A stretch of 23,114 bases of DNA from Lutispora sp041687175. GTDB lineage: Bacteria > Bacillota > Clostridia > Lutisporales > Lutisporaceae. The notes beneath the pieces were generated by a model, which made no database searches, was not told the origin of the DNA, and saw only the letters and a program-made list of their open reading frames with translations. Below are positions 15,587 through 22,856 of the stretch, piece by piece (the first letter of the stretch is position 1; every line of letters begins with the position of its first letter). A program made the position numbers and the translations under genes. The DNA is taken from the NCBI RefSeq assembly GCF_041687175.1, contig NZ_JAWLCK010000039.1, positions 1 through 23,114 of the forward strand. The letters are read 5' to 3'.

Positions 15587-15778
15587 TCAATGATTGATAA
15601 ATCTCTTTTTTGCTATTATTTCAAAGGCTTTTTTATAAGCACCTTTGTCGCTTAAATATAATCTGAACTTTCCAGATAATCTCTTATTATAAACTAACTT
15701 TTTACAATTCAACTTATTCCAATCAATATATCTTTTATTCTCTACTGCTTTAGTTTCAAATCTCATGTCTTCAGACAT
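15587..15778 (-). CDS. Small basic hypothetical protein
   Basis: I do not recognise this 63-residue protein. It begins MSEDMRFETKAVENKRY and is rich in Lys, Arg, Tyr and Asn, with no membrane segment, no signal peptide and no metal motif (a single Cys). Support for a real gene: GAGGTG six bases before the ATG at 15778, a promoter-like element with TTGACA at 15895-15900, and a strong terminator directly after the stop, making it a complete monocistronic unit. A longer reading from 15850 is possible but its start has no ribosome site. Placed between manA and spoVA, a sporulation or small DNA-binding role is only a guess. Confidence 0.7.
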   Translation of the reverse strand: MSEDMRFETKAVENKRYIDWNKLNCKKLVYNKRLSGKFRLYLSDKGAYKKAFEIIAKKRFINH

Positions 15779-15870
15779 ACGCAACACCTCTTTCCGATAC
15801 CATCTTACTTGTAAAACAATGTTTGTTGAAATTAAGACAGATGCTAACACCTTGCCTTGTTATATTTTAA

Positions 15871-15900
15871 ATGCTACCATAGTAGAATGTTCTATGTCAA
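15871..15900 (-). promoter_or_regulatory. Putative promoter with embedded inverted repeat
   Basis: On the minus strand, TTGACA (15900-15895), an 18-base spacer and TAGCAT (15876-15871). The spacer contains TAGAACATTCTA, an inverted repeat with 5-bp arms, placed where a repressor would block RNA polymerase. It begins three bases after the manA stop. Confidence 0.5.
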
Positions 15901-15902
15901 AC

Positions 15903-16781
15903 CTAAAGATTTGCATTTATTGGCCAGCTTTCAATGAATCTTAATAAGCCACTTCCTATTATTGATACACATTCATTAGAATCCGCCGGTATGACAAATG
16001 TATCTCCCTTTTTTAGAGTCATTCTTTTGCCTCTGAAGCACAAAACTCCTTTACCTGAAATCACAGTTATTATTTTTACTTCATCACACCTTTGCATAAT
16101 GGATTCTTCATTTTTCAATGTAACAAATTTAGCGCCGAAATGTTCATATTCCCCTATAGAAATCAATCTGCTATTCATGCTTTCTTTATCATATATGTTT
16201 ATGATGTTTTCAGCGGATATATAATTGTCAATCTTTATAGCTCTGAGAGCTTTGTCTATATGAAGTTCTCTTCTCTTGCCATTTTCTACTCTATCCCAAT
16301 CGTATAATCTATATGTTATATTGGAAGCCTGCTGAAGCTCATAAACCAGAACTCCCTTACCCAAAGCATGAACAGTTCCAGAAGGCAGGAAAATACAATC
16401 ACCCTTCTTTACATTTATCTTATTCATCAATTTAATTATGGAACCATCCAATGCAGCATCATATATAGTTTTTTTATCATAATTATCATTGAAATTGCAA
16501 TAAATTTCTGATCCTTCCTCACAATCCAGAACAACCCACAATTCATCTTTTCCGCAGGTTCCGTCATTTAGCTCCGATGCGGTTTCCTTATCGGGGTGTA
16601 CTTGTATAGATAAATTATCCCAAGCATCTATAAGCTTTATTACAAGAGGTATCCCCATTTTTTGTCCATCAAATTCTATGCTCTCTCCAATTTTGCCTGA
16701 GAAACTTTTATTATAGCCAATTAATCTCCGCCCACCCCATATTTTCTCCAGCAATACTGGTTCGGTTTTATATGGTAACAT
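15903..16781 (-). CDS. manA: Mannose-6-phosphate isomerase, class I, short form
   Basis: Interconverts mannose 6-phosphate and fructose 6-phosphate; cytoplasmic, zinc-dependent cupin. In 292 residues the metal ligands are visible as Gln60 and His62 (LSIQVHPDKE), Glu80 (GKDELWVVLD) and His138 (LPSGTVHALGKG), followed by the family segment YELQQASNITYRLYDWDR. The length fits the short Bacillus-type enzymes, not the longer E. coli form. The ATG at 16781 follows GGGGGTTTTTTT; the G5 tract is the only ribosome site and is also part of the 3' arm of a hairpin that looks like a terminator. No phosphotransferase genes are adjacent, so the role (mannose use or GDP-mannose supply) cannot be told. Confidence 0.93.
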   Translation of the reverse strand: MLPYKTEPVLLEKIWGGRRLIGYNKSFSGKIGESIEFDGQKMGIPLVIKLIDAWDNLSIQVHPDKETASELNDGTCGKDELWVVLDCEEGSEIYCNFNDNYDKKTIYDAALDGSIIKLMNKINVKKGDCIFLPSGTVHALGKGVLVYELQQASNITYRLYDWDRVENGKRRELHIDKALRAIKIDNYISAENIINIYDKESMNSRLISIGEYEHFGAKFVTLKNEESIMQRCDEVKIITVISGKGVLCFRGKRMTLKKGDTFVIPADSNECVSIIGSGLLRFIESWPINANL

Positions 16782-16840
16782 AAAAAAACCCCCGATTAAA
16801 TAGATTGCACTTCTCTATTACAATCTATTAAGAGGGGCTT
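16782..16840 (-). terminator. Terminator-like hairpin overlapping the manA ribosome-binding site
   Basis: On the minus strand, AAGCCCC (16840-16834) faces GGGGGTT (16793-16787) around an inner 9-bp stem (16829-16821 with 16807-16799), and seven T follow immediately before the manA ATG. It probably ends the splB transcript, but its 3' arm is also the only manA Shine-Dalgarno site. Confidence 0.65.
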
Positions 16841-16882
16841 ATCTCTGCTACTAATCTGATTTAATAATTTCAATAAATAATG

Positions 16883-17899
16883 TCATATTATGTACAATAT
16901 TTTGCCCTCAGGGAAGTAATTTGTTATTGTTTCCCAAAAAAATTCCTTCATATCATTTATCTGTTCCTTATTGTATATATATTTCCCATATCCAAACTGT
17001 CCATATTTATAGCTTCTATTTTCTTCATTCATAGGCAGAGTAGTCTCAGGAAATACCTGCAAAATTCTATTCTTGGCTTTGGTAGTAAACCTATGGGATA
17101 TGATTTCAAAACTTATATCCTTGTTTGGCATATGGGAGATATTATCTTTTAGTATTTTAAGAAGAGCGTCATATTCTTTTTTCCAATCTCCTTCCAAAAA
17201 GACTGGAGCTATGAGAAATCCAGTTGGATATCCCTTTTCTATCACCTTGCTGGCAGCTTCTATCCTTTTCCTGACAGATGGGGTTTTATGTTCATAGCTT
17301 TTAATTACCTCATTTATGTTTAGGCTAAACCTGACAGATGTGTGTCCCCCATGCTCCACATCTATAAAGTCTTCAACATTTGCAAATTTTGTGACAAACC
17401 GGAATCGTCCCTTGGCTTGCTTGGCAAAAAATTCAATTGCTTTTGTCAGCCCCTTGGTATAAGGCTCAACAGGAAGGGGATCAGATGTTGCGGCTCCTTC
17501 AAATATGGTTATCTCATCTCCTCTTTCTTTAATATATTTGCCTGCCTGCTCAAGAATCTCGTCAATATTTACATATGCCCTTATATATGGCTTATCCCCC
17601 AGTTGAGTATTCAAATAGCAATACTCACACTGTCCCACACAGCCCGATACCAAGGGAAGCTGAAAATGAGCAGAGGGTTTACATGTTTGGAATTTAAGAG
17701 TCTTCCTCACACCGATGACCAAAGTTCTTTTCCCCTCTGCATATTTTTCTGCCAGATTATCTCCTGGTATACCTTGGACTCTATTTGAATTCAAGGTTAT
17801 TATTTCTATGCCCTTGCTGCGAAAATAATCAAATAGCTCTATGGCTTTGCTATATTGTAAAGCATCTTTTTCAAAAATCACTCTATTTGGTACAAACAT
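16883..17899 (-). CDS. splB: Spore photoproduct lyase
   Basis: A radical-SAM enzyme that reverts the UV-induced thymine dimer (spore photoproduct) during germination. In 338 residues it has the 4Fe-4S motif CVGQCEYC (Cys87, Cys91, Cys94) and the family context PLVSGCVGQCEYCYL and SVRFSLNINEVI...HKTPSVRKRI. The region matching the Bacillus H-atom donor Cys141 (AACTSD) reads GAATSD here, so Ala137 occupies that place. A different cysteine, Cys73 in TCKPSAHF, may take over; I recall a clostridial enzyme using a cysteine near position 74, not verified. The ATG at 17899 follows GAGGG. It begins 25 bases after the symporter stop, so cotranscription is possible. No splA is present. Confidence 0.95.
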   Translation of the reverse strand: MFVPNRVIFEKDALQYSKAIELFDYFRSKGIEIITLNSNRVQGIPGDNLAEKYAEGKRTLVIGVRKTLKFQTCKPSAHFQLPLVSGCVGQCEYCYLNTQLGDKPYIRAYVNIDEILEQAGKYIKERGDEITIFEGAATSDPLPVEPYTKGLTKAIEFFAKQAKGRFRFVTKFANVEDFIDVEHGGHTSVRFSLNINEVIKSYEHKTPSVRKRIEAASKVIEKGYPTGFLIAPVFLEGDWKKEYDALLKILKDNISHMPNKDISFEIISHRFTTKAKNRILQVFPETTLPMNEENRSYKYGQFGYGKYIYNKEQINDMKEFFWETITNYFPEGKILYII

Positions 17900-17924
17900 A
17901 ATAATCCCTCATATATTCTACACT

Positions 17925-19337
17925 CTATTTGTAAGCTGATGGTGCTGGTGGTTTGCCCATTTTCCTTTCTATCCAAGTAACCAAGAAGAAGGATACGATT
18001 CCCAGAGTGCTTCCGAACACTATCGGTAATATTCCAAACGGCGATCCTTGTAATTGCCAAAAAAGTACTGCTATGGATCCTACTATAATGGAAACTATCC
18101 CTGCATTTCTTGTAGCATCTTTTACCGTTAATCCTAATGCATAAGCCGCGAAGGGTCCTGCAGACCTTAAAGCAAAAGCAAATAGGTTTAGGGTTACTAA
18201 ACTGATATTAAATAAAGCTATTGCAGCACTAATAGTACATATGACTATATTACTGAACCTCGTAAGAAATATTAGCCTTCTGTCTTCCACCTCAGGGTTA
18301 ATATATCTTTGATAAATGTCCTTAATAAGTATTGTAGAAGCACACAACAAGTTAGAATCTGCACTGGACATGGTAGCCGCAACAATAGCTGCTGCAACTG
18401 CTCCGGTAATCCAGGAAGGTGCATAGGTTGATGTTGCATACATTAGAGCAGTGGTACCTGTTCCTTCATCTAGCCCTGGATTCTCTGCCAGGGCAACCAG
18501 GCCTATTATAGTAGGTATGAATGCCAACAATGCCATCATAATGGCTGACATTATGGAAGCTTTCTGTGCTGTCTTTTCATCCTCTGAAGAAGAGAATCTG
18601 CTTACCATTTCCGGCCCCGAAAGGAAAGTACAGAAATAGTTGAATATTAGTCCTATGATAGTAACTGCACCTACTTTTGTAAAATTCAGGTCTGCCGGAG
18701 GTAACTTGGCTGATATTACAGCCCAACCTCCTGCACCACTTATAATAAATGGAAGAGATATCAACAATCCGAAGAATATTATAAGATACTGCACCACATC
18801 CGCTATTGCATCTGCCAGCATACCGCCTATGGTGGTGTAAACAATAACAATAAAGGCTGCTAATAAAATACATGCATTTAGTGGTATTCCAGTCAATGCA
18901 CTCACAACAGAACCAGCAGCCATAATCTGAGATGCTGTTAGACAAAACAAGGATACCACATTAAGTATTGCTGTAAAGGTTCCAGCTGCATTTCCAAACC
19001 GCCGATTTACTACTTCCGGTATGGTCACCGCCATAGTCTTGCGAATCCTCGGTGCAAAATAAGCCAATGGAATCATGGCTACTGCAGCGGCTAATACATA
19101 CCAGGCAGCGCTCAATCCCCACCCTGCGAAGGCTTTTGCTGCTACACCCGTGGTACTTCCCCCACCTATATTATTGGCTGATAGCGAAGCCGCCACCATG
19201 AATATTCCCATTCTTCTTCCTGCCAGCATATAATCTGCGCTATTCTTAATGGTAAGCTTGTTTGTCAGATAGCCTATGGAAAACAATACTATCATATATA
19301 TGATTATCATAATTACCGGAACTATTTGTATTCTCAT
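17925..19337 (-). CDS. Sodium:solute symporter family protein
   Basis: A sodium-coupled uptake transporter of the SSS family (TC 2.A.21), 470 residues with about 12-13 membrane segments. Family marks: ADYMLAGR after the first helix (34-41), GGGSTTG (58-64), GGMLADAIADVVQ (171-183, the usual GGxxA-TDxxQ helix), and MSSADSNLLCASTIL (323-337), which carries the Ser residues of the Na+ site. The substrate (proline, pantothenate, sugar or carboxylate) cannot be decided. The ATG at 19337 follows AAGGAGG. A TATAAT lies on the minus strand at 19373-19368 without a good -35 element. Upstream is the DegV terminator, so it begins its own transcript and may run into splB. Confidence 0.93.
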   Translation of the reverse strand: MRIQIVPVIMIIIYMIVLFSIGYLTNKLTIKNSADYMLAGRRMGIFMVAASLSANNIGGGSTTGVAAKAFAGWGLSAAWYVLAAAVAMIPLAYFAPRIRKTMAVTIPEVVNRRFGNAAGTFTAILNVVSLFCLTASQIMAAGSVVSALTGIPLNACILLAAFIVIVYTTIGGMLADAIADVVQYLIIFFGLLISLPFIISGAGGWAVISAKLPPADLNFTKVGAVTIIGLIFNYFCTFLSGPEMVSRFSSSEDEKTAQKASIMSAIMMALLAFIPTIIGLVALAENPGLDEGTGTTALMYATSTYAPSWITGAVAAAIVAATMSSADSNLLCASTILIKDIYQRYINPEVEDRRLIFLTRFSNIVICTISAAIALFNISLVTLNLFAFALRSAGPFAAYALGLTVKDATRNAGIVSIIVGSIAVLFWQLQGSPFGILPIVFGSTLGIVSFFLVTWIERKMGKPPAPSAYK

Positions 19338-19410
19338 TTTAGTCCTCCTTATGCTTTAATATCCTATATTATAAGTATTTACAAAAAAAATCATGCTTTT
19401 TTTACCCAGT

Positions 19411-19480
19411 AAAAAAATGGAATGGAAAACTCAAGAAATTACCTCATTTATAGAAATAATTCCTTGAGCTTTCCATTCCA
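19411..19480 (-). terminator. Long hairpin terminator of the DegV gene
   Basis: A near-perfect stem of about 24 bp (19418-19441 with 19457-19480, two mismatches), followed on the minus strand by seven T. It lies about 80 bases past the DegV stop. It is unusually long and AT-rich for a terminator. Confidence 0.85.
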
Positions 19481-19560
19481 CAACCAACAATATAATCACT
19501 TATTATTTTTTTCTTCTATTATCTTATGTATCAAAGCCATTTCCTAAATATGATTAATAT

Positions 19561-20430
19561 TTACTCTATGTATGATTCAATCTTATCATTAAAAAAGAAT
19601 ACTCCTACTCCTCCAATTCCTAGATGAGAACCTAATACACTGCCTATCTTGCTGACAATAACCTTTGCTTCTCCCATTCTCGATTGAATCATGGCTTGTA
19701 GTTCTTTTGCAGTATCAATATCATCAGCGTGGCTTATTCCTATAATCTGATTAGGGAATTTGCTCATCCTCTCTTCTACAATATCCAATATTGCTTTTAA
19801 AGCTTTCTTCTTTCCCCTGACCTTTTGTATCACTTCCATTACACCGTCATTAACATGGAGGATAGGCTTTATGTTCATCATATTACCAATTATGCCCTGG
19901 CTCTTACTTATCCTTCCGCCCTTTGTAAGCCAGCTTAAATCGGTTATAGTGAACACATGCTCTACATGTTGAATCATTTTCTTTACAGCATTAATAACAT
20001 TATCAAAGCTTTTTCCAGCTTGCAAAAGCTTTGAGGCTTGCAATGCAATCAAGCCCGTAGCCAAAGAGCCGGATTTTGTATCTATGACTTCCATTTTTAT
20101 ATTATTATACTGTTTTTTCAAATCCTCAACTATTGAGCATATAGTCTGGTAAGTGCCTGATAATTTGGAAGAAAAAGATAGGAATATAAAATCCTCACCT
20201 TTAGAAACGCATTCCTTGAATAAATTGTAAGCATCTGATGGGTTTGGTTGGGATGTTTTAGGACATATGCCCTTTCTCATTGATTCATATACTTCATCCA
20301 CTTTTATATTCACTTTATCCATATATTCTTTCCCGTTTATGCTTACTGTGAGAGGTAACATTCTTATATCATACCTTTCAATCAATTCATCAGGCAAATC
20401 ACATGTACTGTCAACTATTATTCTAGTCAT
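19561..20430 (-). CDS. DegV family protein (FakB-type fatty acid-binding)
   Basis: Binds a fatty acid so that FakA can phosphorylate it for phospholipid synthesis, if it follows the FakB proteins of this family. The 289 residues show the opening DSTCDLP (7-13), TSQPNPSD (59-66), SFSSKLSGTYQ (85-95) with the Ser pair that holds the carboxylate, SWLTKGGRISKSQ, and the C-terminal GSVLGSHLGIGGVGVFF with conserved His269. Length and order are standard. The ATG at 20430 has GGGGGTC six bases upstream. No fakA is next to it; such genes often occur in several scattered copies in Clostridia. A promoter-like element is at 20483-20511 and a strong terminator follows, so it is monocistronic. Confidence 0.95.
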   Translation of the reverse strand: MTRIIVDSTCDLPDELIERYDIRMLPLTVSINGKEYMDKVNIKVDEVYESMRKGICPKTSQPNPSDAYNLFKECVSKGEDFIFLSFSSKLSGTYQTICSIVEDLKKQYNNIKMEVIDTKSGSLATGLIALQASKLLQAGKSFDNVINAVKKMIQHVEHVFTITDLSWLTKGGRISKSQGIIGNMMNIKPILHVNDGVMEVIQKVRGKKKALKAILDIVEERMSKFPNQIIGISHADDIDTAKELQAMIQSRMGEAKVIVSKIGSVLGSHLGIGGVGVFFFNDKIESYIE

Positions 20431-20482
20431 TTGCTAGACCCCCTATTATATTCCAATAATTTCTTCTTGTACCCCTATATAT

Positions 20483-20511
20483 AGAATAATCCAGTAGCTT
20501 TGTAATTTCAA
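20483..20511 (-). promoter_or_regulatory. Putative promoter of the DegV gene
   Basis: On the minus strand, TTGAAA (20511-20506), a 17-base spacer and TATTCT (20488-20483), about 50 bases before the ATG at 20430. Confidence 0.45.
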
Positions 20512-20516
20512 TAAAT

Positions 20517-20550
20517 ACACAAAAAAAGCGGAGTACATTTCTCCGCTTTT
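20517..20550 (-). terminator. Rho-independent terminator of the Pro/Gly-rich protein gene
   Basis: A perfect 10-bp stem (20524-20533 with 20541-20550) and a 7-base loop, followed on the minus strand by a T-run. It overlaps the stop codon at 20549-20551. Confidence 0.9.
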
Positions 20551-20980
20551 AAAAGCATTCGAAGCTTCTAATTCTTCTCAGATCCATTCCAAAGTATACC
20601 CATCTGCGTCCATTCCATCTCCAACCTGATACAGAACGACGGCCTACAAACACCAAGAATGCCCAGAATCCTCTTCCCCTTTCAGGCCATATAAATACAA
20701 ATCTAAAGGTACATCTTCTGATAGCACCTGGATCTACAGCAAATGTTCCGATTCCTCCAGAAGTTGGCTGCTGTGGTACAAAACTTGGAGGAGGTCCTGA
20801 TGGTGGTCCTGAAGCAGGGCCTTGGAAAGGTCCGCCTGATGGAGGCCCTTGGAAGCCTGGTCCAAAAGGAGGTACAAACTGGTTAAAGGGGCCCTGTCTC
20901 ATCAGAGGGCAGACAAAATCATCCATGTTATCTTCAAATTCTTCTGATCTGTCAAATTCATCATCATACTCTTTATACAT
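20549..20980 (-). CDS. Pro/Gly-rich small protein with conserved aromatic-basic C-terminus
   Basis: The function is unknown. The 143 residues fall in three parts: an acidic N-terminus (1-22, many Asp/Glu), a low-complexity Pro/Gly/Phe/Gln stretch (27-75, with PSGGPFQGP-like repeats), and a Trp/Phe/Arg-rich end (86-143) with FVFIWPERGRGFW, FVGRRSVSGWRW and RRWVYFGMDLRRIRSFEC. The last part is the conserved section; I recall a clostridial and bacillal family with the same wording, sometimes mislabelled as transporter. Cysteines at 24, 90 and 142. There is no signal peptide or membrane helix. The composition resembles spore-coat proteins, an inference only. The ATG at 20980 has GGTGGG six bases upstream; an earlier ATG at 21001 has no ribosome site. 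Monocistronic with a strong terminator. Confidence 0.82.
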   Translation of the reverse strand: MYKEYDDEFDRSEEFEDNMDDFVCPLMRQGPFNQFVPPFGPGFQGPPSGGPFQGPASGPPSGPPPSFVPQQPTSGGIGTFAVDPGAIRRCTFRFVFIWPERGRGFWAFLVFVGRRSVSGWRWNGRRWVYFGMDLRRIRSFECF

Positions 20981-21065
20981 ATTATCCCACCTTTTAATCA
21001 TTTAGTATCATTTTATTCAGGTGGTACAAAATTGGTTACTCTTTCTACAGATCCTCCATTGCTTT

Positions 21066-21191
21066 ACTTTTGCCTTAGAATCTGCTTCTGATTTATACCA
21101 CCAGATGGGAGAATATGAAAAAGCATATAAATACTTGAAAGAAGCTAACGATATGAAAAACGACATAATAAAAAACAAGATTAATTTTTAG
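21066..21191 (+). pseudogene. Remnant of a tetratricopeptide-repeat protein (C-terminus only)
   Basis: An open stretch on the plus strand reads ALESASDLYHQMGEYEKAYKY and ends NKINF-stop after about 40 residues. The first part is a near-ideal TPR motif (A..L...GEYEKA...Y), as at the C-terminus of TPR-containing regulators or diguanylate cyclases. Upstream the frame stays open to 21006 but the text no longer looks like TPR, and there is no start with a ribosome site. A plus-strand terminator follows directly. This is most simply the tail of a deleted gene. Confidence 0.65.
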
Positions 21192-21211
21192 CAGCTTACG
21201 CTGCTATTTTT
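21189..21211 (+). terminator. Terminator of the TPR remnant
   Basis: A perfect 7-bp stem (21189-21195 with 21200-21206) and a 4-base loop, followed by five T. It overlaps the remnant's stop codon and insulates lplA from upstream reading. Confidence 0.85.
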
Positions 21212-21260
21212 ATATCATTGTAAAGTACAAATTGCTTTATCGTTAACTTTTCGTCATAAG

Positions 21261-21289
21261 TTCAATGAAGCTGCTTCTTATGCTATAAT
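21261..21289 (+). promoter_or_regulatory. Putative sigma-A promoter of lplA
   Basis: A perfect TATAAT (21284-21289) with TTCAAT (21261-21266) 17 bases upstream; the start would be near 21296, 25 bases before the ATG. The -35 match is weak. Confidence 0.55.
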
Positions 21290-21320
21290 ACTATATAAAA
21301 ATCATAGGAAGGAGTATCTT

Positions 21321-22304
21321 ATGCTATACATAAAGAACGAAAGTAATAATCCTTATTTCAACCTAGCTCTTGAAGAGTATTTGTTTAATCTTGATGATAA
21401 TGAGAATTATGTTCTCCTATGGCAAAATGACAATACAATCGTTGTAGGGAAGCATCAGAATACAGCAGAAGAAATAAATTCCGAATATGTTAAGGAAAAG
21501 AATATAAATGTAGTAAGAAGGATTACAGGTGGAGGAGCAGTATACCACGACCTGGGAAATCTAAATTACAGCTTCATAATAAAGGGTATGGAAAGGGCGG
21601 ATTATGATTTCAGCAAATTCACTATACCTATTATAAAGGCTTTGAAAAAGCTTGGTGTGGAGTCTGAGCTATCCGGTCGAAATGATATAACCATAGATGG
21701 CAAAAAGTTCTCTGGCAACGCACAACTGGTAAAGCACGGAAAACTACTTCATCATGGAACCTTGCTCTTCGATTCAAAGATGGATGTGCTGTCTAAGGCA
21801 TTAAAGGTATCTGAGGATAAATTTCAATCCAAAAGTGTGAAATCCGTAAGGGCCAGAGTCACAAACATAAAGGACTATATGTCTCAGGCCATTACAGTCA
21901 TGGAGTTTAAGGAACTGCTATTAAAGTACATGTTTGATGAAGATACTGAGTTAAAAGAAAGTCAGCTTTCTGAAGCGGATTTGAATAACATAAATTCTTT
22001 AATGAAAAATAAGTATCTTACATGGGAATGGAATTATGGTGAGTCACCGGAGTTCAACGTAAAACAGGCCAAGAGATTTGCCAGCGGCAAAATTGAAACT
22101 TTATCAAATGTGAAGGATGGAATAATCCAGGATATTAGATTCTATGGTGATTTCTTCGGCAGCGGCAACCTGGAAGAAATCGAGAACCTGCTCAAAGGCA
22201 AACGATATGAGGAAAATGATATACGAAGTGCTCTGAAAGATGTCAATGTGGATAATTACTTCAAAAATATCAGTCTTGATGAGATTATAAGTTGTATTAT
22301 ATAG
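21321..22304 (+). CDS. lplA: Lipoate-protein ligase A
   Basis: Activates free lipoate with ATP and attaches it to lipoyl domains of 2-oxoacid dehydrogenases or glycine cleavage H protein. The 327 residues contain RRITGGGAVYHD (66-77), NDITIDGKKFSGNAQ (121-135) with the catalytic-site lysine near 129, HGTLLF (145-150) and KSVRARVTNI (174-183), then the C-terminal accessory domain (about 245-327). This is the full two-domain length. The ATG at 21321 follows GGAAGGAG. It is monocistronic, with no lipoylated partner next to it; the E2-like protein near 2060-2920 lacks a lipoyl domain and cannot be its target. No clear terminator follows; repeat-rich sequence begins directly after the stop. Confidence 0.96.
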   Translation: MLYIKNESNNPYFNLALEEYLFNLDDNENYVLLWQNDNTIVVGKHQNTAEEINSEYVKEKNINVVRRITGGGAVYHDLGNLNYSFIIKGMERADYDFSKFTIPIIKALKKLGVESELSGRNDITIDGKKFSGNAQLVKHGKLLHHGTLLFDSKMDVLSKALKVSEDKFQSKSVKSVRARVTNIKDYMSQAITVMEFKELLLKYMFDEDTELKESQLSEADLNNINSLMKNKYLTWEWNYGESPEFNVKQAKRFASGKIETLSNVKDGIIQDIRFYGDFFGSGNLEEIENLLKGKRYEENDIRSALKDVNVDNYFKNISLDEIISCII

Positions 22305-22310
22305 CAAGCT

Positions 22311-22568
22311 TAGGGTATTCCTATTCCGTCTTGATGCGAGTTGCGTAGCCTTGTGTATTCCTTTCCCGTCCCGTTACGAGTTGCGGGTTACGAGAGCTTG
22401 GGTAGTTCTCTGGGGTTAATTTGAAGAACACGGATTTACACGGCGGGGTGTTTTAGTTCAGAACACTAAAAGACACTAAAATATAGGCTGCGTTGCCTAG
22501 GGTATTTCCCCAGGGTCTTGATGCGAGACACGAGATACGAGTTTTTTTGGGTATTCCTCTAGGGTATA
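22311..22568. repeat. Mosaic of degenerate intergenic repeats
   Basis: A motif of about 35 bases recurs at 22311-22345, 22352-22386 and 22499-22533: (TA)GGGTATTCC..., then GTCTTGATGCGAG or GTCCCGTTACGAG, then TTGCG or ACACG. A half copy is at 22549-22568 (GGGTATTCCTCTAGGGTATA). Between them are short tandem pieces: ACACGG-ATTT-ACACGG (22428-22442) and ACACTAAAAG-ACACTAAAAT (22463-22482). No open frame here has a ribosome site or protein-like composition. The higher GC content differs from neighbouring intergenic DNA. Confidence 0.65.
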
Positions 22569-22598
22569 AGATCCTTCGCTTGCAGCTCAGGATGACAA
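22569..22598. repeat. Interspersed repeat of the ATCCTTCGC...AGGATGAC type
   Basis: AGATCCTTCGCTTGCAGCTC followed by AGGATGACA. The outer ATCCT/AGGAT arms pair. Very similar strings occur between genes in many bacterial genomes, as I recall; function unknown. Confidence 0.5.
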
Positions 22599-22621
22599 CT
22601 TTTGTATCTAAGAAAGCTATA

Positions 22622-22847
22622 GTAACTAGAGAATAAGCATATGCGCAAGTGAACATATTTATTGATTTTGCTAGTTACTCTTAGCGAAGTATCCTTAGAA
22701 AAATCGTATGAGTAGCACGGATGCTGACCAAGCCTTCCAGGGCATGGAGGCCCTTTGGGAGGCGTTAGATTTTTCTTGGGATATGAGCTTTAGAGTTACC
22801 AAAATCAATACCCATGTGAACTACACATATGCTTATTCTCTAGTTAT
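22622..22847. mobile_element. Long inverted-repeat element, MITE-like or structured RNA
   Basis: Perfect 20-bp terminal arms AACTAGAGAATAAGCATATG (22624-22643) and its reverse complement (22826-22845) border a 222-bp segment and are themselves flanked by T-A pairs, as expected for a TA target site. The arms continue inward as an imperfect stem: ATTGATTTTG (22661-22670) pairs with 22800-22809, ATCCTTAGAAAAATC (22691-22705) nearly pairs with 22768-22782, and the centre (22731-22764) forms a GC-rich hairpin. The left arm can also fold on itself (22621-22629 with 22671-22679). There is no coding frame inside. It lies ten bases past the stop of the gene ending at 22857. Confidence 0.55.
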
Positions 22848-22856
22848 GAGTGTCTT

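Noticed and set aside
22453..22656. Open frame of 67 codons on the minus strand in the repeat region
   Set aside because: It runs through several repeat units, has no ribosome-binding site and no protein-like pattern.
22621..22847. Retron-type msr/msd RNA
   Set aside because: A long inverted repeat is present, but there is no reverse transcriptase gene nearby and no typical branching-G context.
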